The notes: generated from the letters alone by a model not told the origin. A stretch of 64,000 nucleotides of DNA from Sandaracinaceae bacterium (GCA_020633195.1 JACKEC010000024.1:1-64000), one strand, 5' to 3'. Counted from the first letter of the stretch, positions 1-8,677 are shown. Numbers and translations: made by a program.

Positions 1-1
1 G

Positions 2-244
2 ATCGCGGGCAGCGTCGGCTCCGAAGCGCAGGCCTGGGGCGGCGCTGGGGCTGCGACGACGGGTGCCGGGGCCGACGGACCAATCGTCGGTCCGCAGGCG
101 CCGAGGAGCAGGGCGATCGCGACGGTCGAGTGGCGCACGGGGCTCGGACAGTCTCGTCTCGCGGGGGTTCCCGAGGGAAGCGACACCGACTCGTGGATCG
201 ACGACGTCGTGCTCGCGACCGAGCGCGTCGGCTGCGCGCCCTGA
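2..244 (+). CDS. C-terminal fragment of a secreted lectin/laminin-G-like protein (partial)
   Basis: The frame is open from base 2 to the TGA at 242-244; the 5' part lies outside the window. The visible 80 residues are a Gly/Ala-rich stretch followed by VEWRTGLGQ and a tail containing DTDSWIDDVVLATERVGC. A 'W-I-DDVV-A-ER-GC' ending is typical of concanavalin-A-like/LamG sandwich domains in myxobacterial extracellular proteins. It converges with the kinase gene, leaving 7 bases between the stops. Family placement rests only on this C-terminal motif. Confidence 0.45.
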   Translation: MAGSVGSEAQAWGGAGAATTGAGADGPIVGPQAPRSRAIATVEWRTGLGQSRLAGVPEGSDTDSWIDDVVLATERVGCAP

Positions 245-251
245 GCGCGGG

Positions 252-1037
252 TCAGCGGAGCGGGCCGCCGAGCTTCTCGTAGGCGCGCTTCATCTGCCCG
301 GCGTTCTTGTAGCGCTTGCGCTCCTCCACCTCGATGGCGCGGCGCAGCCACAGGATCGCCTCCGGGCTCAGCCGGCGCTTGAGGCGCGGCAGCTCCGCGA
401 GCGGCCAGCGGTAGGGCCATCGGGGGAGCGCGCCGCCGAAGATCCGATAGATGAGCAGGCCCAGCGAGAATACGTCCGAGCGGAAGCTCGGGTGACCCAT
501 CGCCTGCTCCGGCGCGATGTACCCGACGGTGCCCGAGCCCGAGCCGAGGATCTGCGTCGTGGCCGCGATCCGCGCGAGCCCGAAGTCCGAGAGCATCACG
601 TGATCGCTGTCGACGAGGATCACGTTCGACGGGTTGATGTCGCAGTGGATCACGCGGCGGCTGTGCGCGTAGGCCAGGCCGTCGAGGAGCTGCTCCACGA
701 TCGAGACCGCGCGCTGGTTCGAGATGCGCCGCTGCAGGCGCCGGTAGAGGCTCTCGACGCCGATCGGGTAGGCGATGAGGAGCTGCTCGCCCACGAAATC
801 CGCGTTGCGGATCGGCAGGATGTTCGGGTGGTCGAGGCGCATCGCGACGCGCACCTCGCGCAGGAGCTGATCGCGGTTGTCGGCGTCGAACCGAGTGTTG
901 GGGAGCTTGAGCGCGACGTCGTGCCCCTCGACGGTGTCCCGGGCCCGGTAGACCACCGCGAAGCCCCCCGAGCCGAGCGGCTCGACGAGCTTGTACTTCC
1001 CGAGCATCTGTCCTCGCCGGAACCGGGCGCGCCCCAT
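252..1037 (-). CDS. Small soluble Ser/Thr protein kinase with variant catalytic loop
   Basis: A 261-residue, almost domain-only Hanks-type kinase. Visible motifs are the glycine loop GSGGFAVVY, the VALKL lysine, a DFGLA magnesium loop and GYIAPEQA before the SDVFSLGLLIY helix. The catalytic loop reads HCDINPSN instead of HRDLKPEN. The Asp and Asn are kept, but the Arg of HRD and the following Lys are replaced by Cys and Asn, so it is a non-RD kinase of doubtful or unusual activity. There is no membrane segment or sensor domain. The start is the ATG of MGRARFRRGQ; the longer upstream frame is antisense to the ATP-grasp gene. It is divergent from that gene across 84 bases, so it may regulate the trio (inference). 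Confidence 0.85.
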   Translation of the reverse strand: MGRARFRRGQMLGKYKLVEPLGSGGFAVVYRARDTVEGHDVALKLPNTRFDADNRDQLLREVRVAMRLDHPNILPIRNADFVGEQLLIAYPIGVESLYRRLQRRISNQRAVSIVEQLLDGLAYAHSRRVIHCDINPSNVILVDSDHVMLSDFGLARIAATTQILGSGSGTVGYIAPEQAMGHPSFRSDVFSLGLLIYRIFGGALPRWPYRWPLAELPRLKRRLSPEAILWLRRAIEVEERKRYKNAGQMKRAYEKLGGPLR

Positions 1038-1121
1038 CGCGAGAGAGGATACGACGTCGAGCGCCGTCGTGGCGTTCCTCCTTGCCAGGGCTGCTTCGTT
1101 GGAGTCGAATCTCGAACGACG

Positions 1122-2558
1122 ATGGCCGAGCGAACGTCCGTTCTCGTCCCGCCAGGGAGCTTCGAGCCCGAGGAGCACTTCTACCCCCGGGTCCTGAACG
1201 CGCAGATCCACCCGCTCGTCCGCTACTTCCTCGGGCTCGACAACGAGCGCATCGCCGCCCGCTACGCTCACCTCCACCCGCTCGTGCCGATCGAAGCGGT
1301 GCGCGAGGTCCTCGCGTCCAAGACCACGCACTTCCGCTGGGGAGGCGCCGACCTCTTCCACGCCGCCGATCCGCGCGGGGGCCGGAAGATGTACGTCATC
1401 GAGACCAACTCGTGCCCGTCCGGGCAGAAGTCGATCCCCCGCATGGAGGAGTCCCAAGAGCAGGGGGGCTACCGCCGCCTGCTCGAGGACGCGTTCCTGC
1501 CGATGCTGCGGCGCCGGGGCCTGCCCACGGGCGTCCTCGCGGTCCTCTGGGACAAGAACTACATGGAGACGTCCGGCTACGCGGCGGTCCTCGCCGACCT
1601 CGCCAAGGAGGACGTCTGGCTGGTGCCCTGCTTCGACGGCGAAGAGAACCCGTGGATGCGGATCAACGATCGCCGGACCATCGAGATCCGCACCCCGGCG
1701 GGTGACTGGCTCGAGGTGCGCGCGGCGTTCCGGTACGTGACGCAGCGCCCCTGGAACCGGATCCCGCCGGTCACCCGGACGCTCGTGTTCAACCCGGTCG
1801 TCGTCTGCCTCGCGGGCGGCCGGAACAAGATGCTCGCGGCCAAGGCCTACGATCTCTACAACGCCAAGATCGCCGACAAGAACCTCCGCATCGAGGTGCC
1901 CGAGACGATCTGGGACGTGAGCCGTGAAGAGATCCCGATGTGGGTCGAGCGCATGGGCGGCTTCGCGGTCGTCAAGAACCCTTACTCGAACGCGGGTCAG
2001 GGCGTCTGGACGATCACGAGCCAGCGCGAGCTCGACGCGCTGATGGAGATCGAGCAGCGCTACGATCGCTTCATCGTCCAGCAGCTCATCGGCAACGTCG
2101 GCTGGAGCAGCCGCGGCCGGCGCGGGCCCATCTATCACGTGGGCACGGTGCCCAACCGGAAGAACAAGCTGTTCGTGGCCGACGTGCGCTTCATGGTCGG
2201 CTGCGGGCCCGGCGGCTTCTTCCCCTGCGCCATCTACGCGCGCCGGGCGCGCGAGAGCCTCGAGGCGGCGGCCCCGACCAACTCGTGGGAGGTCCTCGGG
2301 ACGAACCTGTCGATCAAGAACCCCGACGGGAGCTGGAGCACCGAGTCCGAGCGCCTCGTGCTGATGGACGCGCGCGACTTCAACCGCCTCGGCGTCGGGC
2401 TCGACGACCTCATCGATGGCTACATGCAGACCGTGCTCTCCGTCTCCGCCATCGACTCGATGGCCACGCGCCTGATCACCTCCAAGGGCCGGTTCGGACG
2501 AAAGCTGTTCCAGTCGATCAACCCGGACGAGTCGCTCGTCGCCGAGGTCATGCCTTGA
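1122..2558 (+). CDS. ATP-grasp family ligase, first gene of a ligase/deacylase trio
   Basis: A 478-residue cytoplasmic protein. ATP-grasp membership is suggested by ETNSCPSGQKS (about residues 100-110), the lysine-bearing FAVVKNPYSNAGQGVW (about 280-295) and RFIVQQLI. Such enzymes form amide or peptide bonds through acyl-phosphates. The start is the ATG of MAERTSVLVPPG; the frame continues upstream, but that part is antisense to the kinase. It overlaps the next gene by four bases (TTGA), so translation is probably coupled. With an AstE-like deacylase and a second ATP-grasp gene in tandem, it plausibly adds an amino acid or peptide cap that the deacylase removes. The substrate is unknown. Confidence 0.72.
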   Translation: MAERTSVLVPPGSFEPEEHFYPRVLNAQIHPLVRYFLGLDNERIAARYAHLHPLVPIEAVREVLASKTTHFRWGGADLFHAADPRGGRKMYVIETNSCPSGQKSIPRMEESQEQGGYRRLLEDAFLPMLRRRGLPTGVLAVLWDKNYMETSGYAAVLADLAKEDVWLVPCFDGEENPWMRINDRRTIEIRTPAGDWLEVRAAFRYVTQRPWNRIPPVTRTLVFNPVVVCLAGGRNKMLAAKAYDLYNAKIADKNLRIEVPETIWDVSREEIPMWVERMGGFAVVKNPYSNAGQGVWTITSQRELDALMEIEQRYDRFIVQQLIGNVGWSSRGRRGPIYHVGTVPNRKNKLFVADVRFMVGCGPGGFFPCAIYARRARESLEAAAPTNSWEVLGTNLSIKNPDGSWSTESERLVLMDARDFNRLGVGLDDLIDGYMQTVLSVSAIDSMATRLITSKGRFGRKLFQSINPDESLVAEVMP

Positions 2559-3562
2559 GCGTTCGCAAGGTCGAGGCGCTCGACATCGAGGACCTCCCGA
2601 GCGGCAAGCCCGTGCGGGTCCTGCTGCAGATCGTGCACGACCCGATGGGGATGCCCCTCGAGGTGCCGGTCATCGTCATCAAGGGGACCAAGCCGGGCCC
2701 GGTGTTCGGCGTGACCGCCGCGGTGCACGGCAACGAGCTCAACGGCCTTCCCGTGATCCATCGCCTCGTCGATCGCATCGACGCGCAGAAGCTCCGGGGC
2801 ACGCTCGTGATGGCCGCGCCGGTCAACGTGCCCGGCTACCACCGCAACGTCCGGCGGTTCGTGGATCAGCGCGACCTGAACACGATGTTCCCGGGGCGCG
2901 CCGACGGGCACGCCTCCCACGTCTTCGCGCACCGGCTGATGGACCGGCTCGTCCGTCACTTCGACTTCCTCGTCGACCTGCACACGGCGAGCTTCGGCCG
3001 CGAGAACTCGCTCTACGTCCGCGCGGACATGCGGCAGCCGATGACGGCCAAGCTCGCCCGGCTCGCGCGCCCGCAGATCATCTTGCACAACCCACCGTCG
3101 GACCGGACGCTCCGAGGCGCCGCCGCCGAGCTCGAGATCCCCGCGATCACCGTCGAGATCGGCGACCCGCAGGTGCTCCAGCCGCGGTACATCAAGCCGA
3201 CGCTCACGGGCATCCGCAGCATGCTCGCGGAGGTGGAGATGCTGCCGAAGCGCGCGGTCGCGCCCGGCGCGCCGCCCATCCTCTGCAAGACCTCGCGCTG
3301 GTTCTACACCGACCACGGGGGCCTCCTGTCGGTGATGCCTCAGGTCACCGACACGGTCGCCGAGGGCGATCTGATCGCGCGGCAACGCGACGTGTGGGGC
3401 GACGTGGTGCGCGAGTACCACGCCCCGTTCTCGGGCGTGATCATCGGCCGGAGCACGAACCCGGTCGGCCAGACCGGCGCTCGCATCGTGCACCTGGGGC
3501 GCGTCACCGACGTGCTGCCGCCTCCGAAGGCCGAGGACGTGGTGGAGACGGCGGAGGACTGA
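2555..3562 (+). CDS. Succinylglutamate desuccinylase/aspartoacylase-family zinc deacylase
   Basis: 335 residues of the AstE/AspA (M14-like) family of zinc amidohydrolases. The first zinc motif is HGNE (His58, Glu61) and the third ligand is probably His143 in VDLHTAS; RDLNTMFPG is the family's substrate-binding segment. The C-terminal 80 residues look like the small beta-barrel, lipoyl-like extension of these enzymes. Translation starts at a TTG overlapping the previous stop (TTGA) and stops one base before the next ATG. Members remove N-acyl groups from amino acids. The setting between two ATP-grasp ligases suggests processing of a ligase product, not arginine catabolism, because no other ast gene is present. 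Confidence 0.85.
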   Translation: MSVRKVEALDIEDLPSGKPVRVLLQIVHDPMGMPLEVPVIVIKGTKPGPVFGVTAAVHGNELNGLPVIHRLVDRIDAQKLRGTLVMAAPVNVPGYHRNVRRFVDQRDLNTMFPGRADGHASHVFAHRLMDRLVRHFDFLVDLHTASFGRENSLYVRADMRQPMTAKLARLARPQIILHNPPSDRTLRGAAAELEIPAITVEIGDPQVLQPRYIKPTLTGIRSMLAEVEMLPKRAVAPGAPPILCKTSRWFYTDHGGLLSVMPQVTDTVAEGDLIARQRDVWGDVVREYHAPFSGVIIGRSTNPVGQTGARIVHLGRVTDVLPPPKAEDVVETAED

Positions 3563-3563
3563 C

Positions 3564-4574
3564 ATGCGTCTCCTGGCCCTGCTGAACAAACGCTCGGGCC
3601 TGAAGCCGGACCAGTCCACGACCGCGATGGTCATCGAGGCGGCTCGCCGGTACGGGCACAGCTGGGTCGCGGGCGTGAGCGGCGCGTCCCTCGACGAGTC
3701 GGGCGACGTCTCGTTCAACGCGATCCGCATCACCCCCGAGCTCGCCTCCACGCGCGAGGCCCTGCGGGCCCTCCGCCTCTCCAAGGCCGAGCCGGTCTCG
3801 AGCCGCGACCTCGACGTCGTGCTCATCCGGACCAACCCGGGGCGCGATCGCGAGCGCGCGGTCCTCCACGAGACGCTCCTGAACCTCTGCCGCATCGCCC
3901 AGAGCCGCGGCGTCGTGGTGCTCAACGATCCGCGCGCGCTCCCCAAGGCCAGCGACAAGCTCTTCCTGTCCTACCTGCCCGAGGCGCTCCGGCCCCGCAT
4001 GATCGTCAGCCGCGACGCCGCGCGCCTGATCGCGTTCGTCGAGGAGACCAAGGGCCCGACGGTGCTCAAGCCCCTCTTCGGGACCCAGGGGCGCGGCGTC
4101 TTCAAGGTCACCGGCGGGAACACCAACCTCGCCGCGCTCGTCGAGGTCTTGACGAGCGAGGGCTATGTCATCGCGCAAGACTACTTGCGCCGCGCGCCCG
4201 AGGGCGATCGGCGGATCATCGTGGTGGACGGCAAGCCGCTCGAGGTCGACGGGAAGACCTGCGCGGTCCGGCGCAAGCCCACGGACGGCGAGTTCCGCAG
4301 CAACGTCCACCTCGGCGGGACCCCGATGAAGGCGGAGTCGAGCCCCGCCGTCATCCGCGCCGCGGCGCTGATCGGCGAGGTCCTCATCGAGCACGGGATC
4401 TGGATGGCGGGGATCGATCTGGTCGGGACCAAGGCGGTCGAGGTCAACGTCCGCAGCCCCGGCGGGATCATCGACGCGGCGCAGTTCGAGGGGGCCGACT
4501 TCATCGGCGCCGTCCTCGACTCGGTCCTCGCGAAGGTCGAGTCGCGTGATGGCGGCCGTCCGTCTCCGTTGTGA
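3564..4574 (+). CDS. RimK/glutathione synthetase-type ATP-grasp ligase
   Basis: 336 residues with a complete ATP-grasp layout: an N-terminal domain, the nucleotide lysine segment TVLKPLFGTQGRGVFKV (about residues 170-186), RRIIVVDGKPL, the RSNVHLGG loop, and the metal-binding end GIDLVGTKAVEVNVRSPGG. The order and the terminal E-N-R-P-like pattern match glutathione synthetase/RimK enzymes, which ligate Glu, Gly or Cys to a carboxylate. It starts with ATG one base after the deacylase stop and is clearly in the same operon. No gshA lies nearby, so canonical glutathione synthesis is not supported by context; a RimK-like tailing ligase fits equally well. Confidence 0.8.
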   Translation: MRLLALLNKRSGLKPDQSTTAMVIEAARRYGHSWVAGVSGASLDESGDVSFNAIRITPELASTREALRALRLSKAEPVSSRDLDVVLIRTNPGRDRERAVLHETLLNLCRIAQSRGVVVLNDPRALPKASDKLFLSYLPEALRPRMIVSRDAARLIAFVEETKGPTVLKPLFGTQGRGVFKVTGGNTNLAALVEVLTSEGYVIAQDYLRRAPEGDRRIIVVDGKPLEVDGKTCAVRRKPTDGEFRSNVHLGGTPMKAESSPAVIRAAALIGEVLIEHGIWMAGIDLVGTKAVEVNVRSPGGIIDAAQFEGADFIGAVLDSVLAKVESRDGGRPSPL

Positions 4575-4587
4575 GTAGTATCCGGGG

Positions 4588-5319
4588 ATGCCTCGGACCG
4601 CCGCGGCCCTGATCATCGGCAACGAGATCCTCAGCGGGAAGATCCGCGAGGGGAACCTGTACGTGCTCGCGCGGGAGATGCGCCTGCTCGGCGTGGACCT
4701 CCGCCGCGTGGTGTTCTGCCCCGACGACGTGGACGTCATCGCGGCGGACCTCACCGCGCTCCGCCAGGCCCACGACTTCGTCTTCACGTCGGGCGGCGTC
4801 GGTCCGACCCACGACGACGTGACGCTCATCGGGGTCGGCCGGTCCTTCGGCCGGGAGCTCGTCCGCTCCGAGGAGATCGAGGGCCTGATCCGGGGCTACT
4901 GGGGTGACCGCGTCACGGACGGGCACCTGCGCATGGCGACGGTGCCCGAGGGCGCCGAGCTCCTCTCGAGCGGCGAGATCCGCTGGCCGGTGATCATGGT
5001 CGAGAACGTCTGCGTCCTGCCGGGCGTCCCGCAGATCTTCGAGGCCAAGCTCCGCCTCATGCGGGACCGGATCGGCGCCGACACGCCCTACGTCTCGCGC
5101 GCGCTCTACACGCGCTCCGACGAGGGGGCGATCGCGGCCATCCTCGAGGGGGTCGAGACGGCGTTCCCGGGCGTCGCGATCGGGAGCTACCCGCGGTGGC
5201 GCGAGAGCACCTACAAGGTGAAGCTGACCTTCGACGGGCTCGACCCGATCGAGGTGGACGCCGCGCTCGAGGCGTGTCGCGCGGCCATCGGCCCCGACGA
5301 CATCGTCGAGGTGGAGTGA
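4588..5319 (+). CDS. CinA/MoaB-like molybdopterin-binding domain protein
   Basis: 243 residues corresponding to the N-terminal (MoCF-biosynthesis/MoaB) half of CinA. The opening AALIIGNEILSGKIREGN and the FTSGGVGPTHDDVT loop are the family's ligand-binding signatures. The C-terminal nicotinamide-nucleotide amidase domain of full CinA is absent. Related stand-alone proteins act as pyrophosphatases or have unknown roles. It begins 13 bases after the trio and ends 4 bases before the first mlaE, so it may be transcribed with either. A role in molybdenum cofactor synthesis is not supported by neighbours. Confidence 0.82.
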   Translation: MPRTAAALIIGNEILSGKIREGNLYVLAREMRLLGVDLRRVVFCPDDVDVIAADLTALRQAHDFVFTSGGVGPTHDDVTLIGVGRSFGRELVRSEEIEGLIRGYWGDRVTDGHLRMATVPEGAELLSSGEIRWPVIMVENVCVLPGVPQIFEAKLRLMRDRIGADTPYVSRALYTRSDEGAIAAILEGVETAFPGVAIGSYPRWRESTYKVKLTFDGLDPIEVDAALEACRAAIGPDDIVEVE

Positions 5320-5323
5320 CCGC

Positions 5324-6118
5324 TTGAGCGCCGCCACCGATCCCTGGCCGCTCCGGGCGCCACGCCTGCTCGGGGCGACGGCGCTCTCGATCGGCTCCCA
5401 GGTCGGCGGCCTCGTCGTCTTGCTCGCGCGCATCGTGGCGCGGCTCTTCCCGCCCCGGCTCGATCGCGCGGAGCTGCTGCGCAACCTCCACAAGATGGGC
5501 GTGCGCTCGCTGCCCATCGTGTCCGTCACCGCGCTCTTCGTCGGCGCGATCATGGTGATCCAGGCCGCGCCCCTCGTGACCCGCTTCAACGCTCGGGAGA
5601 TCGTCGGGTGGGGGGCCGGCTTCGCGACGCTCCGCGAGGTCGGGCCGCTCCTGATCGCGCTGATGTTCAGCGGTCGCGTCGGCGCGAACAACACCGCCGA
5701 GCTCGGCACGATGGTCGTGACCAGCCAGATCGACGCGCTGCGCGCGCTCGCCATCGACCCCATCGGCTACCTCGTCCTGCCGCGGGTCCTCTCGATGGTG
5801 GTGATGCTCTTCTTCCTGACGATCATCGGCGACGTCGTCGCGATCGGCGGGGCGATGGTCGCGGGCAAGGTCCTGCTCGACGTCGACCCGCGGAGCTTCC
5901 TCAACTCGCTGTTCCTGCTGCTCGATCAGTGGGACCTGATGACCGGGCTGATCAAGAGCGTGATCTTCGGCGCGATGATCGCGCTCACGAGCTGCCACTT
6001 CGGGCTCTCGGTCACCGGCGGAGCTCCCGGCGTCGGCCGCGCCGTGAACGCCTCCGTGGTCGCCGCCGCGAGCGGCATCTTCATCCTCGACTACTTCTCG
6101 AGCTTCCTCCTCGGATGA
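5324..6118 (+). CDS. mlaE: MlaE-type ABC lipid transport permease 1
   Basis: 264 residues, five or six hydrophobic segments, with the MlaE features VTALFVGAIMVIQ, ATLREVGPLLIALMFSGRVG and TAELGTMVVTSQIDALRALA. It is the inner-membrane permease of a Mla-type phospholipid transporter linking the inner and outer membranes. The start is a TTG 4 bases after the previous stop. It is followed by a second, clearly different MlaE, then MlaF and MlaD. The two permeases may form a heterodimer (inference). Confidence 0.9.
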   Translation: MSAATDPWPLRAPRLLGATALSIGSQVGGLVVLLARIVARLFPPRLDRAELLRNLHKMGVRSLPIVSVTALFVGAIMVIQAAPLVTRFNAREIVGWGAGFATLREVGPLLIALMFSGRVGANNTAELGTMVVTSQIDALRALAIDPIGYLVLPRVLSMVVMLFFLTIIGDVVAIGGAMVAGKVLLDVDPRSFLNSLFLLLDQWDLMTGLIKSVIFGAMIALTSCHFGLSVTGGAPGVGRAVNASVVAAASGIFILDYFSSFLLG

Positions 6119-6128
6119 GCCGCCGCCC

Positions 6129-6908
6129 ATGAACGTGGTCTCCGCCACCGGCCTCGCCGTCATCGACGTGACCCGGGACATCCGGGACATCCTCCGGATG
6201 GGCGCCCGCACGCTCCGCTTCGTCGTCCGCGGCCGCAAGGACCGCCGGATGATCGTCGAGCAGATGCATCAGATCGGGAACAAGTCGGTCTTCTTCATCA
6301 CGGTGACGATGGGCTTCATCGGGATGATCCTGGTGTTCCAGTCCGCGCTCCAGGCGCTGCGCATCGTCCCCGACCTGTCGCTCCTCGGCGCGACCTACGG
6401 CGAGATCCTGATCCGCGATCTGGGCGCCTCGATCGGCGCGATGATGCTCGCGACACGCGTGGGCGCGGGCATCGCCGCCGAGATCGGGTCGATGGTCGTG
6501 ACCGAGCAGGTCGACGCCCTGCGCATGTGCTCGGCGGACCCGGTGGAGTACCTCGTCGTCCCGCGCTTCCTCGCCTCGATGGTGATGACCTTCTGCCTGC
6601 TCGTCTGGGCCTGCGTCGTCGCCTACCTGAGCGGGATGGTCACCGCGTACGTGGTGTTCGACGTGAACTTCCTGACGTTCGCGAACTTCATGCTCGTGGA
6701 CGCGGGGGACGTGATCGTCGGGCTCACCAAGTGCCTGGCCTACGGCGCCGCGATCCCGATCGTGAGCGCGCAGCGAGGCCTCGCGACGTTCGGCGGCTCC
6801 GAGGGCGTGGGCTGGGCGACCACGAGCGCGGTGGTCAGCTCCTCGCTCGCGGTCATCGTCCTCCAGTTCTTCATCTCGGCCGTCGGCTATCTGGTCTTCC
6901 CGGGGTAG
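6129..6908 (+). CDS. mlaE: MlaE-type ABC lipid transport permease 2
   Basis: 259 residues, the second MlaE in tandem. It shares the family core (GFIGMILVFQSALQ, DLGASIGAMMLATRVGAGIAAE, GSMVVTEQVDALRMCSADPVEYLVVPR) but differs throughout from the first copy, so it is an old duplication. The N-terminal 40 residues are amphipathic and basic. ATG start, 10 bases after permease 1; its stop lies 2 bases before the GTG of mlaF. Standard Mla systems use an MlaE homodimer. Confidence 0.9.
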   Translation: MNVVSATGLAVIDVTRDIRDILRMGARTLRFVVRGRKDRRMIVEQMHQIGNKSVFFITVTMGFIGMILVFQSALQALRIVPDLSLLGATYGEILIRDLGASIGAMMLATRVGAGIAAEIGSMVVTEQVDALRMCSADPVEYLVVPRFLASMVMTFCLLVWACVVAYLSGMVTAYVVFDVNFLTFANFMLVDAGDVIVGLTKCLAYGAAIPIVSAQRGLATFGGSEGVGWATTSAVVSSSLAVIVLQFFISAVGYLVFPG

Positions 6909-6910
6909 GC

Positions 6911-7657
6911 GTGTCCATCCGCTTCGAAAACGTGAGGAAGGCGTTCGGCTCCAAGGTCGTCCTCGAGGACGTGGGCTTCGAGGTCGGCAGCGGCGAGTGC
7001 TTCTTCATCATCGGCGCCTCGGGCGTCGGTAAGAGCGTGCTCATCAAGCACCTCATCGGATTGCTCCGACCCGACGGCGGCTCGATCTACCTCGACGGCG
7101 AGGAGGTCTCGCGGCTCACCGAGAAGGAGTTCTTCTCAGTCCGGAAGAAGTGCGCGATGGTCTTCCAGAACAGCACGCTGTTCGACTCGATGACGTGCGC
7201 GGAGAACGTCGCGCTGCCGCTCCGCAAGCACAAGCGGCTCGGCGCCAAGGCGGCCCTGAAGGAGGCCCTCGAGCGGCTCGACACGGTGCACATGCGCGAG
7301 TTCGCCAACGCGTACCCGCCCGAGCTCGGCGACGGGATGCAGAAGCGGGTCGCCATCGCGCGCGCGCTGACCCTCGACCCTCGCTACGTCCTGTTCGACG
7401 AGCCGACGACGTCGCTCGACCCGGTGAGCGCCCGCCGGGTGGACCAGATGATCCGCGAGCTCTGCGACGAGGTCGGGGTCACGAGCATCGTCGTGAGCCA
7501 CGATCTGCGCAGCATCTTCGGGATCGCGGACCGCATCTGCATGCTGTACAAGGGCCACGTGCGGATGCTCGGTACCCCCGAGGACTTCCAGACCACCGAC
7601 GACCCCGTGGTGCAGCAGTTCATCAACGGGCGGGCCGAAGGCCCGATGGAGGTCTGA
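6911..7657 (+). CDS. mlaF: MlaF-type ABC ATPase with atypical signature motif
   Basis: 248 residues. The Walker A is GASGVGKS, the Q-loop VFQNSTLFDSMT, the Walker B YVLFDEPTTSLDP and the H-loop IVVSHD. The signature motif, normally LSGGM/Q in this family, reads LGDGMQKR, keeping only the second Gly. It energises the two MlaE permeases. The GTG start 2 bases after mlaE2 was chosen because MSIRFENVRKAFG is the usual N-terminus; upstream codons in frame overlap mlaE2. It ends 3 bases before mlaD. Confidence 0.92.
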   Translation: MSIRFENVRKAFGSKVVLEDVGFEVGSGECFFIIGASGVGKSVLIKHLIGLLRPDGGSIYLDGEEVSRLTEKEFFSVRKKCAMVFQNSTLFDSMTCAENVALPLRKHKRLGAKAALKEALERLDTVHMREFANAYPPELGDGMQKRVAIARALTLDPRYVLFDEPTTSLDPVSARRVDQMIRELCDEVGVTSIVVSHDLRSIFGIADRICMLYKGHVRMLGTPEDFQTTDDPVVQQFINGRAEGPMEV

Positions 7658-7660
7658 GCC

Positions 7661-8677
7661 GTGAAGGGGATCTCGCTCGAGGCGAAGGTCGGCCTCCTCG
7701 TGTTGACCGCGGCGATCCTGCTCGGGGCCTTCCTGTTCATCCTCGGCGGGGTGAGCTTCGAGGACGCGTTCGAGGTGAACGTCGACTTCGACAACCCCGG
7801 CAGCGTGCAGCCCGGCGCGGCGGTGCGCATCGGCGGGGTGAAGGTCGGCACCGTCGACGAGGTCACCTACCTCGGCCGTCGCCTCGACCCGAGCACCGGC
7901 CGCCGCGCGCTGGTCCGGATGCGCCTCTCGATCCACGAGGACGTGCGCGACACCATCCACGAGGGCGCCACCTTCTACGTCACCTCCCAGGGCGTGCTCG
8001 GCGAGCAGTTCGTCGCCATCGAGCCGGGTCAGCCCGACGCGCCGCTCCTCGACGCCTCGCAGCCGCAGGTCGGGATCGACCCTCCGCGCCTCGACCTCGC
8101 GCTCGCGCTCGGCTTCGACGTCCTCGAGATGCTCCACGACGCGGTGCGCGACAACCGGGACGACCTCGGCACGCTGTTCGAGGACATCGTCGCGCTGATC
8201 CACCAGCTGCGGCTGCTCGTGAGCGACAACCGCGGCGACCTCGACACCATCGTCGACAACGTCCGGACCCTGAGCGACGAGAGCATCACCACGCTGCGCG
8301 GCGCGCGCGAGGCCTACATCGACGGCGAGCGGCCGCGCCGGATCATGGGCAACCTCGACCGGACGGTGGCGGTGGTGAGCCGCGAGACCCCGGGCCTCAT
8401 CCGCGACGTCAACCGCGCCACCAGCGGGGTCAACGACGTGCTCGGCACGTTCGGCCCCGACCAGCGCCAGCAGATCCAGAACACGATCGCGAGCGCCGAG
8501 CGGATCGCGACGAGCGCCGAGGGGACGGTCGACGAGGCCGGCCAGATCGTCCACGGGATCCGCGAGGGCCGCGGGACGGTCGGCGCGCTGATCATGGACG
8601 AGGAGATCTACGACGACCTCCAGGAGCTGCTTCGGGACCTGAAGCACAACCCCTGGAAGTTCTTCTGGCGCGAGTAG
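7661..8677 (+). CDS. mlaD: MlaD/MCE-domain lipid transport protein
   Basis: 338 residues: a single N-terminal membrane anchor (about 8-30), an MCE domain (about 35-130, with VDFDNPGSVQPGAAVRIGGVKVG) and a long predicted helical C-terminal part in which GDLDTIVDNVRTLSDES-type segments recur. MCE proteins form periplasmic hexamers that carry lipid to or from the MlaFE complex. GTG start. No MlaA, MlaB or MlaC follows, so partners must be encoded elsewhere or the long C-terminal helices may replace the shuttle (inference). It is convergent with the next gene, 4 bases apart. Confidence 0.9.
   Translation: MKGISLEAKVGLLVLTAAILLGAFLFILGGVSFEDAFEVNVDFDNPGSVQPGAAVRIGGVKVGTVDEVTYLGRRLDPSTGRRALVRMRLSIHEDVRDTIHEGATFYVTSQGVLGEQFVAIEPGQPDAPLLDASQPQVGIDPPRLDLALALGFDVLEMLHDAVRDNRDDLGTLFEDIVALIHQLRLLVSDNRGDLDTIVDNVRTLSDESITTLRGAREAYIDGERPRRIMGNLDRTVAVVSRETPGLIRDVNRATSGVNDVLGTFGPDQRQQIQNTIASAERIATSAEGTVDEAGQIVHGIREGRGTVGALIMDEEIYDDLQELLRDLKHNPWKFFWRE

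Noticed and set aside
63..1121. N-terminal extension of the ATP-grasp frame to position 63
   Set aside because: The extension is antisense to the kinase gene and has no family similarity; the frame is open only because of high G+C.
1038..2138. Kinase frame extending upstream on the minus strand to give 628 residues
   Set aside because: The upstream part is antisense to the ATP-grasp gene; the kinase fold begins at MGRARFRRGQ.
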